Shown: positions 49,098 to 58,119, counted from the first letter of the stretch. The stretch: DNA of 64,000 nt from AC-32 sp963728765 (GCA_963728765.1 CAVSKX010000007.1:1-64000); one strand, 5' to 3'. The notes: generated by a model not told the origin, from the letters alone. A program made the numbers and translations.

Positions 49098-50012
49098 TCC
49101 GCGCGCAGCCGCCGCAGCGCGGGCCCGAGCGCCTGGCCGCCGCGCAGCACGGGCTCGAAGAGGTCGCCGTGCTTCTCCACGCGCGCGAGCACCTCCCGCC
49201 TGCCGAAGTCACGAGGCCGCACCTTCTCGCCCAGCTCCTCCCAGCGCAGCGGCGTCGAGACCGGCGCGCCGGGCTTCGGCCGCACGGAGTAGGCCGACGC
49301 GATCGTCTTTCCGTGGCCGTTCTGGCGGTGGTCGACGAGCACCCCGCGCCGCTTCTTCTTCAGCCACTCCGTCGTCACGAGGCCGGGATGCTCCGCCTCC
49401 AGCGCGCGCGAGACGCGCTCGGCGAGCTCGTACGTCTCGGGATACGAGTAACGGCGAGCGATCGGCAGGAGCACGTGGATCCCGTCCGCCCCGCTCGTCT
49501 TGACGTAGGACTGCAGCTCCAGCGCCTGGAGCGCCTCCCGCACGAGGTGTGCCACCTTGATCGCCTGGGCGAAGCCGTTCCGCGACTCCGGCGGGTCGAG
49601 GTCGAAGACGACGTAGTCGGGCCGCTCCGGCTTGTCGGTGCGCGAGTACCAGGCGTTCATGTCGATGCAGTTCATCTGCACCATCCACACCAGCGCGGCC
49701 GGCTCGTTGACGAGCGCGAAGTCGACCAGCCGCGAGCCGCCCTCGCGCGGCCAGGTCCGGAACTGACGGGTCGGGAGCCACGACGGCTTCCCTTTCGGCG
49801 CCTGCTTCGCGAAGTACGGCTGCGCGTGGATCCCGTGGGGGTAGCGCTTGAGCGTGAAAGGGCCGGTCTCGGAGATGGGGCACGAGCGTCGGCCCGATCT
49901 CGGCGTAGTACTCCGCGAGATCGCCCTTCGTCACGCCGTCCTCGGGGAAGAGGACGCGATCCGCGCTCGTGAGCCGGACTGCGCGCCGGCCCACCTTCAG
50001 CTCGTCGCTCAT
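49094..50012 (-). pseudogene. LigD polymerase-domain gene with a +1 frameshift
   Basis: The product would be an LigD-type primase-polymerase used in non-homologous end joining (about 305 residues, no ligase domain). It begins SDELKVGRRAVRLTSADRV and continues through the catalytic YVVFDLDPP (DxD) and TSGADGIHVLLPI. After HLRDRPF the frame slips: the triplets expected for TLKRYPHGIHAQPYF are one base out of frame at the AAAGGG tract (plus strand 49857-49862). One extra base in this run explains it. The rest of the gene to 49094 is intact. This is either a real inactivating frameshift or a sequence error. Confidence 0.8.
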
Positions 50013-50726
50013 CGGGCCAGCCGCGTCCAGACGAGCTCGTGGCGGAGCGGGAGGCGGTACGGGCCGTCCAGGAGCGGCCGCACCCGCTCGAACAGCGCCG
50101 CGCGATCGTCCGGCGGGAGCGCGGCGAGGGAGCTCGTCGTCGAGTAGAGCGTCAGCAGCGTCTCGACGTCGACGGTCAGCTCGTCGTCTGCCCGCTCGTA
50201 GCGGAGCTTTTCGAACGGGGATCCCGTCGAAAGCGTCGTCCCAGGGCGGACGGCGCAGCGGCTGGGACCGCTCCCAGGGCTCGCTCAGCACCTGCAGCGC
50301 CGCGTCTGGCAGCGGCGGCTCGGTCTCCCACCAGTGCGTGGAGACGATCGCGAGCCCGCCGCGGGGCCGGAGCACGCGTTCGAGCTCCGGGATCGCCGCC
50401 TCGGGATCGAACCAGTGGAACGCCTCTCCGACGAAGACGGCGTCCACACTCGCGGCGCCAAGCGGAATCGCCTCCGCGCTCCCCGCGAGCGCACCCCTGT
50501 GCACCGCGCGCATCCGCTCGTCGGGCTCGACGGCGACGACGTCCGCGAAGCGGCGGCGTAGCTCCCCGGTCAGGCGGCCGGTCCCGGCGGCGAGGTCGAG
50601 CACACGCGCGCCCGCCTCGAGCTCCAGCGCCTCCTGCGCGCGGTCGAGCAGCGTCTTCGAGTAGGTCGGCCGGATGCGGTGGTAGGTCTCCGCGAGGTTC
50701 CCGAAGCTCAGCCCCAGCTCACTCAC
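50009..50726 (-). pseudogene. class I SAM methyltransferase, tandem copy, +1 frameshift
   Basis: The first 165 residues (VSELGLSFGNLAETYHRIRPTY, then VLDLAAGTGRLT for SAM binding and VGEAFHWFD) match the neighbouring paralogue at 50719. Then the frame slips near 50222, where minus-strand GACGGG-A-TCCCCG carries one base too many. With that base removed, PFEKLRYERADDELTVDV follows and matches PFGEIHEGELEHE in the paralogue, ending LVWTRLAR. The restored stop TGA overlaps the LigD ATG as ATGA, which supports the correction. Its own start is GTG at 50726, overlapping the previous gene. Confidence 0.8.
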
Positions 50727-51432
50727 GCGTCGCCCACTCGAAGTTCGTGCGCATGCGAAAGGTGTAGTCGCCCTCGGGCAGCTGCGACGCGAGCCCGGCC
50801 AGCACCTCGTCCCGGTCGTCGCGGTTCGCGATCCAGCTCGTCGAAGCGGAGAAGGCGAGCACGTCGTCACGGCTCGAGCGGTGCTCGTGCTCGAGCTCGC
50901 CCTCGTGGATCTCGCCGAAGGGCGTGCCCTCGAAGACGTCGTCCGGAATCGGGGGCGGCGGCATCGACTCGTACAGCTCGTCCAGCCGCGCCCGGTAGTC
51001 GGCCGGCAGCGGGTTCGGGTCGATCGCCTCGTTCCAGAGCCGCGCCAGCACGCCGCCGGGCCGCAGCACGCGGGCGATCTCGGCAACCGCGACGTCGTTC
51101 GCGAACCAGTGGAATGCCTGGCCGGTGAAGACGGCGTCCACGGACCCGTCGCCGAGCGGAATCGCCTCCGCGACGCCCGGCAGCACCTCGGCCTGCGGCA
51201 CGCGCTCCTCGAGGATCGCCCGCAGCTCGGCCAGTGGCTCGAGCGCGAACACCTTCGCGTACCGGGCGGCGAGCACGCGCGTCAGCTTGCCTGTTCCGGC
51301 GCCCACGTCGAGCACCGTCGCCTCGTCGGGAATCGGCAGCAGATCGAGCACGTCGGGCGGCCAGCTCGGGCGCCCCCGCTCATACGCGTCTGCGACGCGG
51401 TTGAAGCTGCGCGCTTGCTCGCTAGCCGACAC
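50719..51432 (-). CDS. class I SAM-dependent methyltransferase
   Basis: The 237-residue protein has the SAM-binding motif VLDVGAGTGKLT (about residues 40-51), an acidic loop LEPLAELRA, and the GQAFHWF segment after the second strand. It has no specific substrate domain, like many small-molecule or lipid methyltransferases of the UbiE/Methyltransf_11 type. The copy next to it (50009-50726) is homologous, so a tandem duplication is visible. GTG at 51432 starts within the acyl-CoA dehydrogenase gene, 11 bases before its stop. Confidence 0.87.
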   Translation of the reverse strand: MSASEQARSFNRVADAYERGRPSWPPDVLDLLPIPDEATVLDVGAGTGKLTRVLAARYAKVFALEPLAELRAILEERVPQAEVLPGVAEAIPLGDGSVDAVFTGQAFHWFANDVAVAEIARVLRPGGVLARLWNEAIDPNPLPADYRARLDELYESMPPPPIPDDVFEGTPFGEIHEGELEHEHRSSRDDVLAFSASTSWIANRDDRDEVLAGLASQLPEGDYTFRMRTNFEWATRE

Positions 51433-52603
51433 CGGCGAGCAGAAACGAGCGTTGCTCTTTGACCATCTCGCGGGCGATAACGAGCCGCTGGATCTGGTTC
51501 GTCCCCTCGTAGATCTGCGTGATCTTCGCGTCGCGCATCATCCGCTCGACGGGGTACTCCTGGATGTAGCCGTAGCCGCCGAGGATCTGCACGGCGTCGG
51601 TGGTGACGTCCATCGCGACGTCGGTGCAGTAGAGCTTCGCCATCGCGGAGATCTTCGTCAGCTCGGCGCCGTCGGCGCCCTCGTCGATCAGCTGCCCGCA
51701 CTTGTAGAGCAGCCCGCGCGCGGCCTCGCACTTCGTCTCCATGTCGGCGAGCATCCCGGCGATCAGCTGGTGCTGCGCGATCGGCTTGCCCATCGTCTCG
51801 CGGCTCTTCGCGTACTCGAGCGCGTAGTCCGTCGCGCCCTGCGCGAGGCCCAGGCCCTGCGCGCCGATCCCCGGCCGCGAGCGGTCGAGGATGCGCATCG
51901 CCAGGCGAAAGCCTTCGCCCTCCTCGCCGAGCAGGTTGTCGTCCGGGATGCGGCAGTCGTCGAAGAAGATCTCGCCCGTCGTCGACCCCTTGATCCCCAT
52001 CTTCGGCTCGATCCGGCCGACCTCGAACCCGGGCGCGTCGGCCTCGACCACGAACGCCGAGATTCCGGAGTGCCCGGCCTCAGGGTCGGTCTTGGCGAAG
52101 ACCACGTAGACGTGCGCCACGCCCGCGTTCGTGATGAAGCGCTTGCCGCCGTTCAGGACGTACTCGTCGCCCTCGCGGCGCGCCTCGGTGCGCATCGCGG
52201 CCGAGTCGGAGCCGGAGCCGGGCTCGGACAGCGCGTAGGCCGGCAGCCACTCTCCGCTCGCGAGCCGCGGCAGCCAGCGCGCCTTCTGCTCGTCGGTGCC
52301 CGCGAGCTTGATCCCGAGCGAGCCGAGCTCCTGCACGGCGACGATCAGGCCGGTCGTCGCGCAGACCTTCGAGAGCTCCTCGACCGCCACGAGCACCATC
52401 AGCGCACCGGTGCCGGTGCCGCCGTACTGCTCCTCGAACGGCAGGCCGAGCAGGTCGTGCTCCCGCATCAGCTCGACCATGTCCCACGGGAACTCGGCCG
52501 ACTTGTCGATCTCGGCCGCCCGCGGGGCGACCCGCTCGCGCGCGAGGTCGCGCACGAGGTCGCGAATCTCGCGCTGCTCGTCGCTCAGCGGCTCGGCCGG
52601 CAC
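51422..52603 (-). CDS. acyl-CoA dehydrogenase
   Basis: The 393-residue FAD enzyme introduces a trans-2,3 double bond into acyl-CoA. It starts LSDEQREIRDLVRDLARERV and carries YALSEPGSGSDSAAM (FAD contact) and FITNAGVAHVYVVFAKTD. The C-terminal YEGTNQIQRLVIAREM holds the catalytic Glu. Length and motifs are standard for a short/medium-chain enzyme. GTG at 52603 follows TAGACT by seven bases, so it can be transcribed from its own promoter as well as from the DUF192 gene upstream. It is followed by the two methyltransferases. Confidence 0.95.
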   Translation of the reverse strand: MPAEPLSDEQREIRDLVRDLARERVAPRAAEIDKSAEFPWDMVELMREHDLLGLPFEEQYGGTGTGALMVLVAVEELSKVCATTGLIVAVQELGSLGIKLAGTDEQKARWLPRLASGEWLPAYALSEPGSGSDSAAMRTEARREGDEYVLNGGKRFITNAGVAHVYVVFAKTDPEAGHSGISAFVVEADAPGFEVGRIEPKMGIKGSTTGEIFFDDCRIPDDNLLGEEGEGFRLAMRILDRSRPGIGAQGLGLAQGATDYALEYAKSRETMGKPIAQHQLIAGMLADMETKCEAARGLLYKCGQLIDEGADGAELTKISAMAKLYCTDVAMDVTTDAVQILGGYGYIQEYPVERMMRDAKITQIYEGTNQIQRLVIAREMVKEQRSFLLAGVG

Positions 52604-52613
52604 GGCCGTGAGT

Positions 52614-52814
52614 CTAGATCAGGATTTCGAGCGCGATCTTGGACGGGCAGCCGCGTTCCAGCAGCTTCACGGCTTCGTGCAGGTCGACCGTCGGCTCCCG
52701 CGCGAGCACCTCGGCCTCGAAGCGCCGGCACCCGGCGCGCCTGAGCTGCTCGCGGCGCCACGAGACGACCTCGTCCTCCGTCACCCGTCCCTGCAGCAGC
52801 TCCGTGGCGGACAT
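52614..52814 (-). CDS. small protein of unknown function
   Basis: A 66-residue protein (MSATELLQGRVTEDEVVSWRR at its start) with an Arg/Glu-rich helical core and a hydrophobic C-terminus. It lies two bases after the DUF192 gene and just before the acyl-CoA dehydrogenase, in the same direction. Both spacing and codon use support an operon gene, but it has no recognised domain. Confidence 0.65.
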   Translation of the reverse strand: MSATELLQGRVTEDEVVSWRREQLRRAGCRRFEAEVLAREPTVDLHEAVKLLERGCPSKIALEILI

Positions 52815-52816
52815 GA

Positions 52817-53170
52817 TCAGCGGACCAACTGCTCGTCGGACCGTATCCCGCGGCGCTCGGCCTCCCCGGCCGCGAGCTCGAGCACGTGGCGCGCCCCGCG
52901 TCGGCCGGCGAGGCGCCAGGGCCGCACATCGCGGGCGATTCCGACGACGCGCAGGTCACGGTCGAGGAAGACGACGTCGATCGGGAAGCGCATGAAGAAC
53001 GTGTGCACGGAGGAGCTCGGGCTGAGCAGCAGGCCCTCGCCGGCCGGAAGCCCCCGCCGTCCCAGCAGTCCGCGGAACCTCGAGAGGAAACTGTCCGCCA
53101 CCGTGCAGTGCTCGCAGACGACGCGACCGTCGTCCGCGGAAACCGCGTGCACACGAGGCTGGAATGGCAC
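52817..53170 (-). CDS. DUF192 family protein
   Basis: The 117-residue protein matches the DUF192 fold: TVADSFLSRFRGLLGRRGLPAGEGLLLSP followed by SVHTFFMRFPIDVVFLDRDLRVVGIARDVRPWRLAGRRGARHVLELAAGEAE. Members are usually small secreted or lipid-anchored proteins with no assigned activity, but no signal peptide is present here. GTG at 53170 comes six bases after TAGCCT with no ribosome site. It heads the operon leading to the acyl-CoA dehydrogenase. Confidence 0.85.
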   Translation of the reverse strand: MPFQPRVHAVSADDGRVVCEHCTVADSFLSRFRGLLGRRGLPAGEGLLLSPSSSVHTFFMRFPIDVVFLDRDLRVVGIARDVRPWRLAGRRGARHVLELAAGEAERRGIRSDEQLVR

Positions 53171-53270
53171 GGTTCAAGGCTAGGCGCGCAATTCGGCCGA
53201 TCCGCCACCCGGCCGTCTAGCCGAAGCAGGACCGAGGTCGGGTGCCGCGTCGCCGGCGCGGCGATTCAAT

Positions 53271-53612
53271 GTGGACGTGAGCCGTGCAGAGGCACGTCTA
53301 GCCGACCCGGTCGCGCCTGGGCGCGCGGCCTCCTGGCGCAACCGCGTCCTCCTGCTGGCCGCGCTCGTCGCGGTCGTGGCCGCAGCCGGCGGTACCTGGC
53401 TCAAGGTCGCGACGACGATGCGTAACCCCAAGCCCGTGGTCGTGCCAAAGCAGCCGCGCGTGAACGCGCTGGTCTGGTCGCACCGCGTCTTCGTCGACGC
53501 CGCGTCGTTCAAGCGCTGGCTCGACGCGCGTGACCTGTCGTTCGCGGAGTGGGCGAAGCAGCACCCGCGCGCGCTGGTGGTCTTCCACCGCGCGCCCACG
53601 CACCGACGCTAG
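53271..53612 (+). CDS. single-span membrane protein, unknown function
   Basis: A 113-residue protein with a membrane helix at about residues 26-46 and an external basic C-terminal domain VNALVWSHRVFVDAASFKRWLDARDLSFAEWAKQHPRALVVF. GTG at 53271 is the first start; GTG at 53277 is six bases after TTCAAT and is the alternative, trimming two residues. No family is recognised. It lies upstream of another small membrane-protein gene. Confidence 0.6.
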   Translation: MDVSRAEARLADPVAPGRAASWRNRVLLLAALVAVVAAAGGTWLKVATTMRNPKPVVVPKQPRVNALVWSHRVFVDAASFKRWLDARDLSFAEWAKQHPRALVVFHRAPTHRR

Positions 53613-53680
53613 CCCGGTGCTCGCCGCCGCGCGGCGGAGTATGCTCAAGGGCGTCCGGCTCCCTGCCGAAAGGATCGTCG

Positions 53681-53980
53681 ATGCACGGCGGCATGATCCT
53701 TCTCTTCTTCTCGCTCGGCTGCGCCGCGCTTGCGCTCTGGACCCTCGTCCGCTTCCCAGGCCTGGGGCCGCGGCGGCCGGTGGCAGTGGTCGTCACCGTT
53801 GTCGCCCTGATCGTGAGCATGAAGGTCGCCGGAACGCTCTTCGACGCGGTCGTCACGCTCGGACAGTACGGCGTCGCGCTCGCACTGCTGATCGTCGTGC
53901 TGCCGGCGCTGACCGGTGCGTTCTGGGTCTCGGGCTGCGTGCTCCGGACGCTCGCCGAGACGCCGGGCCTGCGCCGCTAG
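53681..53980 (+). CDS. small membrane protein, unknown function
   Basis: A 99-residue protein with about three hydrophobic segments (about residues 5-20, 32-52 and 60-85). From the ATG at 53681 with AAAGGA seven bases upstream; a longer frame upstream overlaps the previous gene. TATGCT at 53640-53645 is a plausible -10 box. No family is recognised. Its stop is eight bases from the end of the Tad operon on the other strand. Confidence 0.6.
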   Translation: MHGGMILLFFSLGCAALALWTLVRFPGLGPRRPVAVVVTVVALIVSMKVAGTLFDAVVTLGQYGVALALLIVVLPALTGAFWVSGCVLRTLAETPGLRR

Positions 53981-53987
53981 TCCCTCC

Positions 53988-54905
53988 TCAGAACGAGCCG
54001 AGGTTCCGCACGAGCCCGATGAGCGGTCCGCCGAGCGAGACGATCAGCAGCGCGGGCAGGATCAGGATGACGAGCGGGAAGAGGATCTTCGTCGGAGCCT
54101 TCTGAGCCCGCTCCTCGGCCGCCTGCCGCCTGATCTTGCGCATGTCCACGGCGAGGTCGCGCAGGATCTTGCCGATCGAGACGCCGAGCTTCTGGCCCTG
54201 GAGAATGGCCTGCACGAACGCTCGCACCGACGCGCTGTCGATGCGGCCGAGCATGTGCTCGAGCGCGTCCTCGATCGTCATGCCCATGTTCTGCTCCTGA
54301 AGCGCGAGCCGCAGCTCCTGGCCGAGCGGCCCTTCGACTCTCCGCGCGACGAGCTGGAGCGCAGACGCGAACCCGACGCCCGCCTCGACCGTCGTGACAA
54401 GGAGGTCGACCAGCTCGGGCATCTCGCGGTCGACCTGCTGCAGGCGCTTCCTCGCGCGCCGCTCGAGCACGAACTTGGGCAGGATCCAGGCCAGTGCGGC
54501 GACCATGCAGATGATCAGCAGCGCCTTGACGCCGAACGCGCCTCCGTTGACCAGCAAGATCAGCCAAAAGAGCGGCAGGAGCGTCGCAGCGAGGATTCGG
54601 TAGCCCAGGAACGTCTCGGGCCGAGTCTGGTAGTGGCCTGCACGCCGGAGCAGCGCGACCAGGTTGCGCTGCCGCCGGTCGTCCTGCCACCGCAGTGCGA
54701 GGGTGCCGACGGCCGTCGCAGCCTGGTTCGCCAGCTCGCGCGGGCTCTGCCGCGGGCGCGCCTCCGCTTCGGAGTGACTGAAGCCATAGACGTCGATCTG
54801 GGCCAGCGTCTCACGGCGGCGCAGCTGGTCGAACGCAAGTGTGCGCACCCCGAGCACGACCGCGAGGCCGGTGAGTGCGAGACCTAGAAGAAGGAAGATG
54901 ACCAT
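53988..54905 (-). CDS. tadC: Tad pilus inner-membrane platform protein TadC
   Basis: The 305-residue protein is a type II secretion F-domain membrane protein (T2SSF, about residues 145-270, containing MPELVDLLVTTVEAGVGFASAL). Hydrophobic helices lie near residues 1-20, 105-140 and 280-300. It pairs with TadB as the assembly platform under the ATPase TadA. ATG at 54905 with AGGGAG five bases upstream is used, because the upstream in-frame extension is inside tadB. It is last in the flp-tad operon. Confidence 0.88.
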   Translation of the reverse strand: MVIFLLLGLALTGLAVVLGVRTLAFDQLRRRETLAQIDVYGFSHSEAEARPRQSPRELANQAATAVGTLALRWQDDRRQRNLVALLRRAGHYQTRPETFLGYRILAATLLPLFWLILLVNGGAFGVKALLIICMVAALAWILPKFVLERRARKRLQQVDREMPELVDLLVTTVEAGVGFASALQLVARRVEGPLGQELRLALQEQNMGMTIEDALEHMLGRIDSASVRAFVQAILQGQKLGVSIGKILRDLAVDMRKIRRQAAEERAQKAPTKILFPLVILILPALLIVSLGGPLIGLVRNLGSF

Positions 54906-54913
54906 GTCGCTCC

Positions 54914-56767
54914 CTAGACGTCGATGTTGACGATTCGCTGAATGACGACCGACCCCGCGACGACCATCGTCGTCGCGAGCACGAGCGCGATCTGCCCGCC
55001 CTGCGTGGTGAAGAGCGGCTGCATGAGCGGCCCCTGGAGCAGCCACATCGCTCCGCCGGCGACGATCGGCAGCCCCGTCAGGATCCACCGCGCCATCCGG
55101 CCCTGCGCGGTCAGCGTCTTGATCAGCCGCCTCAGATCCGCACGCTCACGCAGCGTCTCCACCACGGTGTCGAGCACCTCTGCCGCGTTGCCGCCGGCCG
55201 TTCTTTGGAGCTCGGCGAGCAGAGCCACCTGCTCCAGGTCACGGCTCGCCATCCTCACGGCCACGCGACGGACGGCCTCCTCGAGCGGAACGCCCAGCTG
55301 CTCGTCCGTCAGCACGCGCTCGAGCTCGCTCTGCGAGGGCTCATGCGCGTTGTCGACCACGACGCTGAGGGCGCCGACAAAGCTGTGGCCGACTCGAAGC
55401 GCCGAGGCGAGCACCTGGAGGTTCGGCGGCAGCTGGTCGGCGAACTCGTCCCGCACCTTGCGGAGCTTCGAGCCGATCAGCGACCGCGCCGCCAGCGGCG
55501 TCAACAGGCCGAGAAGGGCGAAGATCGGCGAGATCAGGCTGAGCGCGAACACCGCGAGGACGGTCGCCGCCGCGGTCAGCAGCACGACTCGCTTCGCCGA
55601 CATGTCGATCCGCGCGATCTCGAGGCGCTCCTCGAGGCGAGCGACGAAGCTGCCCTGCGCGGCCGGCAGCTTGGCCAGCCGTCTAGGAATCCGCCGCTTC
55701 CGCGGCGCCTCTACGCGGCGGCCGCCGTCGGCGAACTCCGACACGCGCTCGACGACCGTGCTCTTCCGCGGCCGCAGAAACGCGACCACCGTCAGGGCCA
55801 TGAGGCCCGCGATAAGGAGGGCCAGCAGGAGCGTCGCGCCGCCGGACAGCATCAGCCGCGTGAAGAACGAGCGGTGGAACGGCGCCAGGCCCGCGGGAGT
55901 CGGCGCCGTGTAGTGCGCCGTGCCGGCGCCGACCCCGCGGACGTTGATCGAGACGCGAGCGAGCGAATGCGGCGCGACGTCGGAGCGGTAGCGCACGAGG
56001 TATTCGCTCGAGAGTTGTTTGCCGAGCGCTGCGTAGATCGACTTCAGCCGCTCCGCCGTCGGCGCCTCCACGTAGCGTCCGCCGCTCCGCTCGGCGAGCG
56101 TCTGCAGCGGTCGCGCGTCGAAATCTCGCGAGCGCAGGCCGACCGTGAAGATCCGCACGTGCATCGCGCGGGCGCGGTCGAGCACCTGCTTGGCGTCGGC
56201 GCGGCTGCCAAGGTCTGCACCGTCCGAGAGCAGAACGATCGAGCCGGTCGAGAGCTTCGCCCGGTCGAGGAGCGTCAGCGAGCGCTGCAGCGCGTCGTAG
56301 ATCCGCGTCCCGTAGCCGACGGACGGAGTTCGCCCGAGGGCCCGCGAGAGCCGATCGGAATCGGCCGTCGGAGCACGCAGCACGTCGACCGCGCCGTTGA
56401 ATGCGACGACCCCGACCTCCTCGTCCCGCTGCCGGTTCCCCGCGAATGCCCGGGCAGCCGCCACGGCGTTCTCCAGCGGAACGCCCCGCATGCTCTCGCT
56501 CGAGTCGATCGCGACGAGGACGCCGAAGTGGATGCCCGACGCACCGAGCGGCGTGACCTGGAGGTTCTGTACGAGACGACCGTTCTCCCGAACCGCGACT
56601 GCGCCGGGCCCGGCGACCGCGCCGGCCCCGAGGTCGACGACATAGCCGCGGTCCGGGAAGGGCAGCCGCCCGACGGGCGTGAGCTGCACATCCGCCGCGG
56701 TCGCGGCGGTTGCGGCGGCCATCGCCGTGGAGGCGACGGTTGCCAGCGTGAGGAGGATCCGTTTCAT
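54914..56767 (-). CDS. tadB: TadB fused to an exported von Willebrand factor A domain
   Basis: The 617-residue protein has a signal peptide (about 1-25) and then a von Willebrand A domain (about residues 80-255). A complete MIDAS is present: D88-x-S90-x-S92 in AIDSSESM, T154 and D182. Membrane helices lie at about 308-332 and two more around 395-430. A TadB/T2SSF domain (about 440-560, LPPNLQVLASALRVGHSFVGAL) and a final helix pair follow. Standard TadB proteins are about 300 residues, and the VWA domain normally sits on a separate gene such as tadG. Here it is attached to the platform, placing an ion-dependent adhesion-type domain outside the membrane. Confidence 0.88.
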   Translation of the reverse strand: MKRILLTLATVASTAMAAATAATAADVQLTPVGRLPFPDRGYVVDLGAGAVAGPGAVAVRENGRLVQNLQVTPLGASGIHFGVLVAIDSSESMRGVPLENAVAAARAFAGNRQRDEEVGVVAFNGAVDVLRAPTADSDRLSRALGRTPSVGYGTRIYDALQRSLTLLDRAKLSTGSIVLLSDGADLGSRADAKQVLDRARAMHVRIFTVGLRSRDFDARPLQTLAERSGGRYVEAPTAERLKSIYAALGKQLSSEYLVRYRSDVAPHSLARVSINVRGVGAGTAHYTAPTPAGLAPFHRSFFTRLMLSGGATLLLALLIAGLMALTVVAFLRPRKSTVVERVSEFADGGRRVEAPRKRRIPRRLAKLPAAQGSFVARLEERLEIARIDMSAKRVVLLTAAATVLAVFALSLISPIFALLGLLTPLAARSLIGSKLRKVRDEFADQLPPNLQVLASALRVGHSFVGALSVVVDNAHEPSQSELERVLTDEQLGVPLEEAVRRVAVRMASRDLEQVALLAELQRTAGGNAAEVLDTVVETLRERADLRRLIKTLTAQGRMARWILTGLPIVAGGAMWLLQGPLMQPLFTTQGGQIALVLATTMVVAGSVVIQRIVNIDV

Positions 56768-58119
56768 CGGTCGCCCCCCGCTCCGTACATTGCCGCGAGC
56801 GACGTGCCGAAAAGGTCGGCCGGGACTTCGATCCCATGCCGGGCGAACTTCTGCAGGAACGCGGGCCGCAGCCCGGTCGGCCGGAGCTCGCCGACGACCG
56901 TGCGGTCGGCCTCGACGCGGTCGACGTGGAACTCGAACAGGTTCTGCAGGGTGATCGTGTCGCCCTCCATCCGCTGCACCTCGGCGATCGCGGTCACATG
57001 GCGAGTCCCGTCGTCGAGCCGCTCGAGCTGCACGACGACGTCGAGCGCCGACGAGACCTGCTGGCGGATCGCCTTCACTGGAAGGTCGAACCCCGCCATC
57101 AACACCATCGTCTCGAGACGGCTCAGCGCGTCCCGGGTGGAGTTGGCATGCACGGTCGAGAGCGAGCCCTCGTGGCCCGTGTTCATCGCCTGGAGCATGT
57201 CCAGAGCCTCCGCGCCGCGGACCTCGCCGACGATGATCCGGTCGGGCCGCATGCGCAGGGCGTTCCGGACGAGCTCGCGGATCGTGATCTCGCCCTCGCC
57301 CTCGATGTTCTTCGGCCGGGACTCGAGCCGCAGCACGTGCTCCTGCGTGAGCTGGAGCTCGGCGGCGTCCTCGATCGTGATGACCCGGTCGCCCCCCGGA
57401 ACGGCCGCCGAGAGCGCATTCAGGAGCGTCGTCTTGCCGGTGCCGGTTCCGCCCGAGACGAGCAGGTTGAGGTCGGCCCGGACGCAGCGCGCGAGGAAGT
57501 CCGCCGCCCCGGCCGAGAGCGTCCCGATCTGGACGAGCTCGTCCATGGCGAACCGGTTCTGCGCGAACTTCCGGATCGTGAGCAGCGGCCCCGTCAGCGA
57601 GAGGGGCGGCACGATCGCGTGGACGCGGGAGCCGTCGGGCAGGCGCGCCTCGACCATCGGGGACGACTCGTCGATCCGCCGGCCGATCTGGCCGACCATC
57701 TTGGTGATGATGCGCCTGAGGTGCGACTCGTCCGAGAAGCGCAGCTCCGTCCGCGACAGCAGTCCGCGGCGCTCGATCCAGATCTCGTGCGGCCCGTTGA
57801 CCATGATCTCCGAGATCGTCTGGTCGGGCAGCAACCGCTCGAGCGGCCCGTAGCCGAAGATGTCGTCCGCGATCTCGGCCGCGATCTGCTCCCGGTCATC
57901 ACGCGAGAGGCCTGCTTCCTGCTGGAGGTGCGTGCGGATCTCGACCACCACCCGGTCGCGCGCCGAGCCGGGGTCCGCGACCTCGAACAGGCGCGGCCCG
58001 AGCTCGCTCACGATCGCGAGGTGGATGCGGTCCTTGACTTCCGCGAACGGGTCGGACGTGTCCGTCCAGACGGACGCCTCGCCGTTCGCGCGTGAGATGC
58101 GCTCGTGCAGCTCCATCAC
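56764..58119 (-). CDS. tadA: Tad pilus assembly ATPase TadA/CpaF
   Basis: The 451-residue secretion ATPase powers pilus polymerisation. Walker A is SGGTGTGKTT (222-231), preceded by TIRKFAQNRF. Asp box and Walker B are VITIEDAAELQLTQ and DRIIVGEVRGAEALDMLQAMNTGHEGS. The N-terminal domain contains LERLLPDQTISEIMVNGP. It begins MMELHER and overlaps TadZ (ATGA at 58116-58119) and TadB (56764-56767). Fully consistent with CpaF. Confidence 0.95.
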   Translation of the reverse strand: MMELHERISRANGEASVWTDTSDPFAEVKDRIHLAIVSELGPRLFEVADPGSARDRVVVEIRTHLQQEAGLSRDDREQIAAEIADDIFGYGPLERLLPDQTISEIMVNGPHEIWIERRGLLSRTELRFSDESHLRRIITKMVGQIGRRIDESSPMVEARLPDGSRVHAIVPPLSLTGPLLTIRKFAQNRFAMDELVQIGTLSAGAADFLARCVRADLNLLVSGGTGTGKTTLLNALSAAVPGGDRVITIEDAAELQLTQEHVLRLESRPKNIEGEGEITIRELVRNALRMRPDRIIVGEVRGAEALDMLQAMNTGHEGSLSTVHANSTRDALSRLETMVLMAGFDLPVKAIRQQVSSALDVVVQLERLDDGTRHVTAIAEVQRMEGDTITLQNLFEFHVDRVEADRTVVGELRPTGLRPAFLQKFARHGIEVPADLFGTSLAAMYGAGGDR

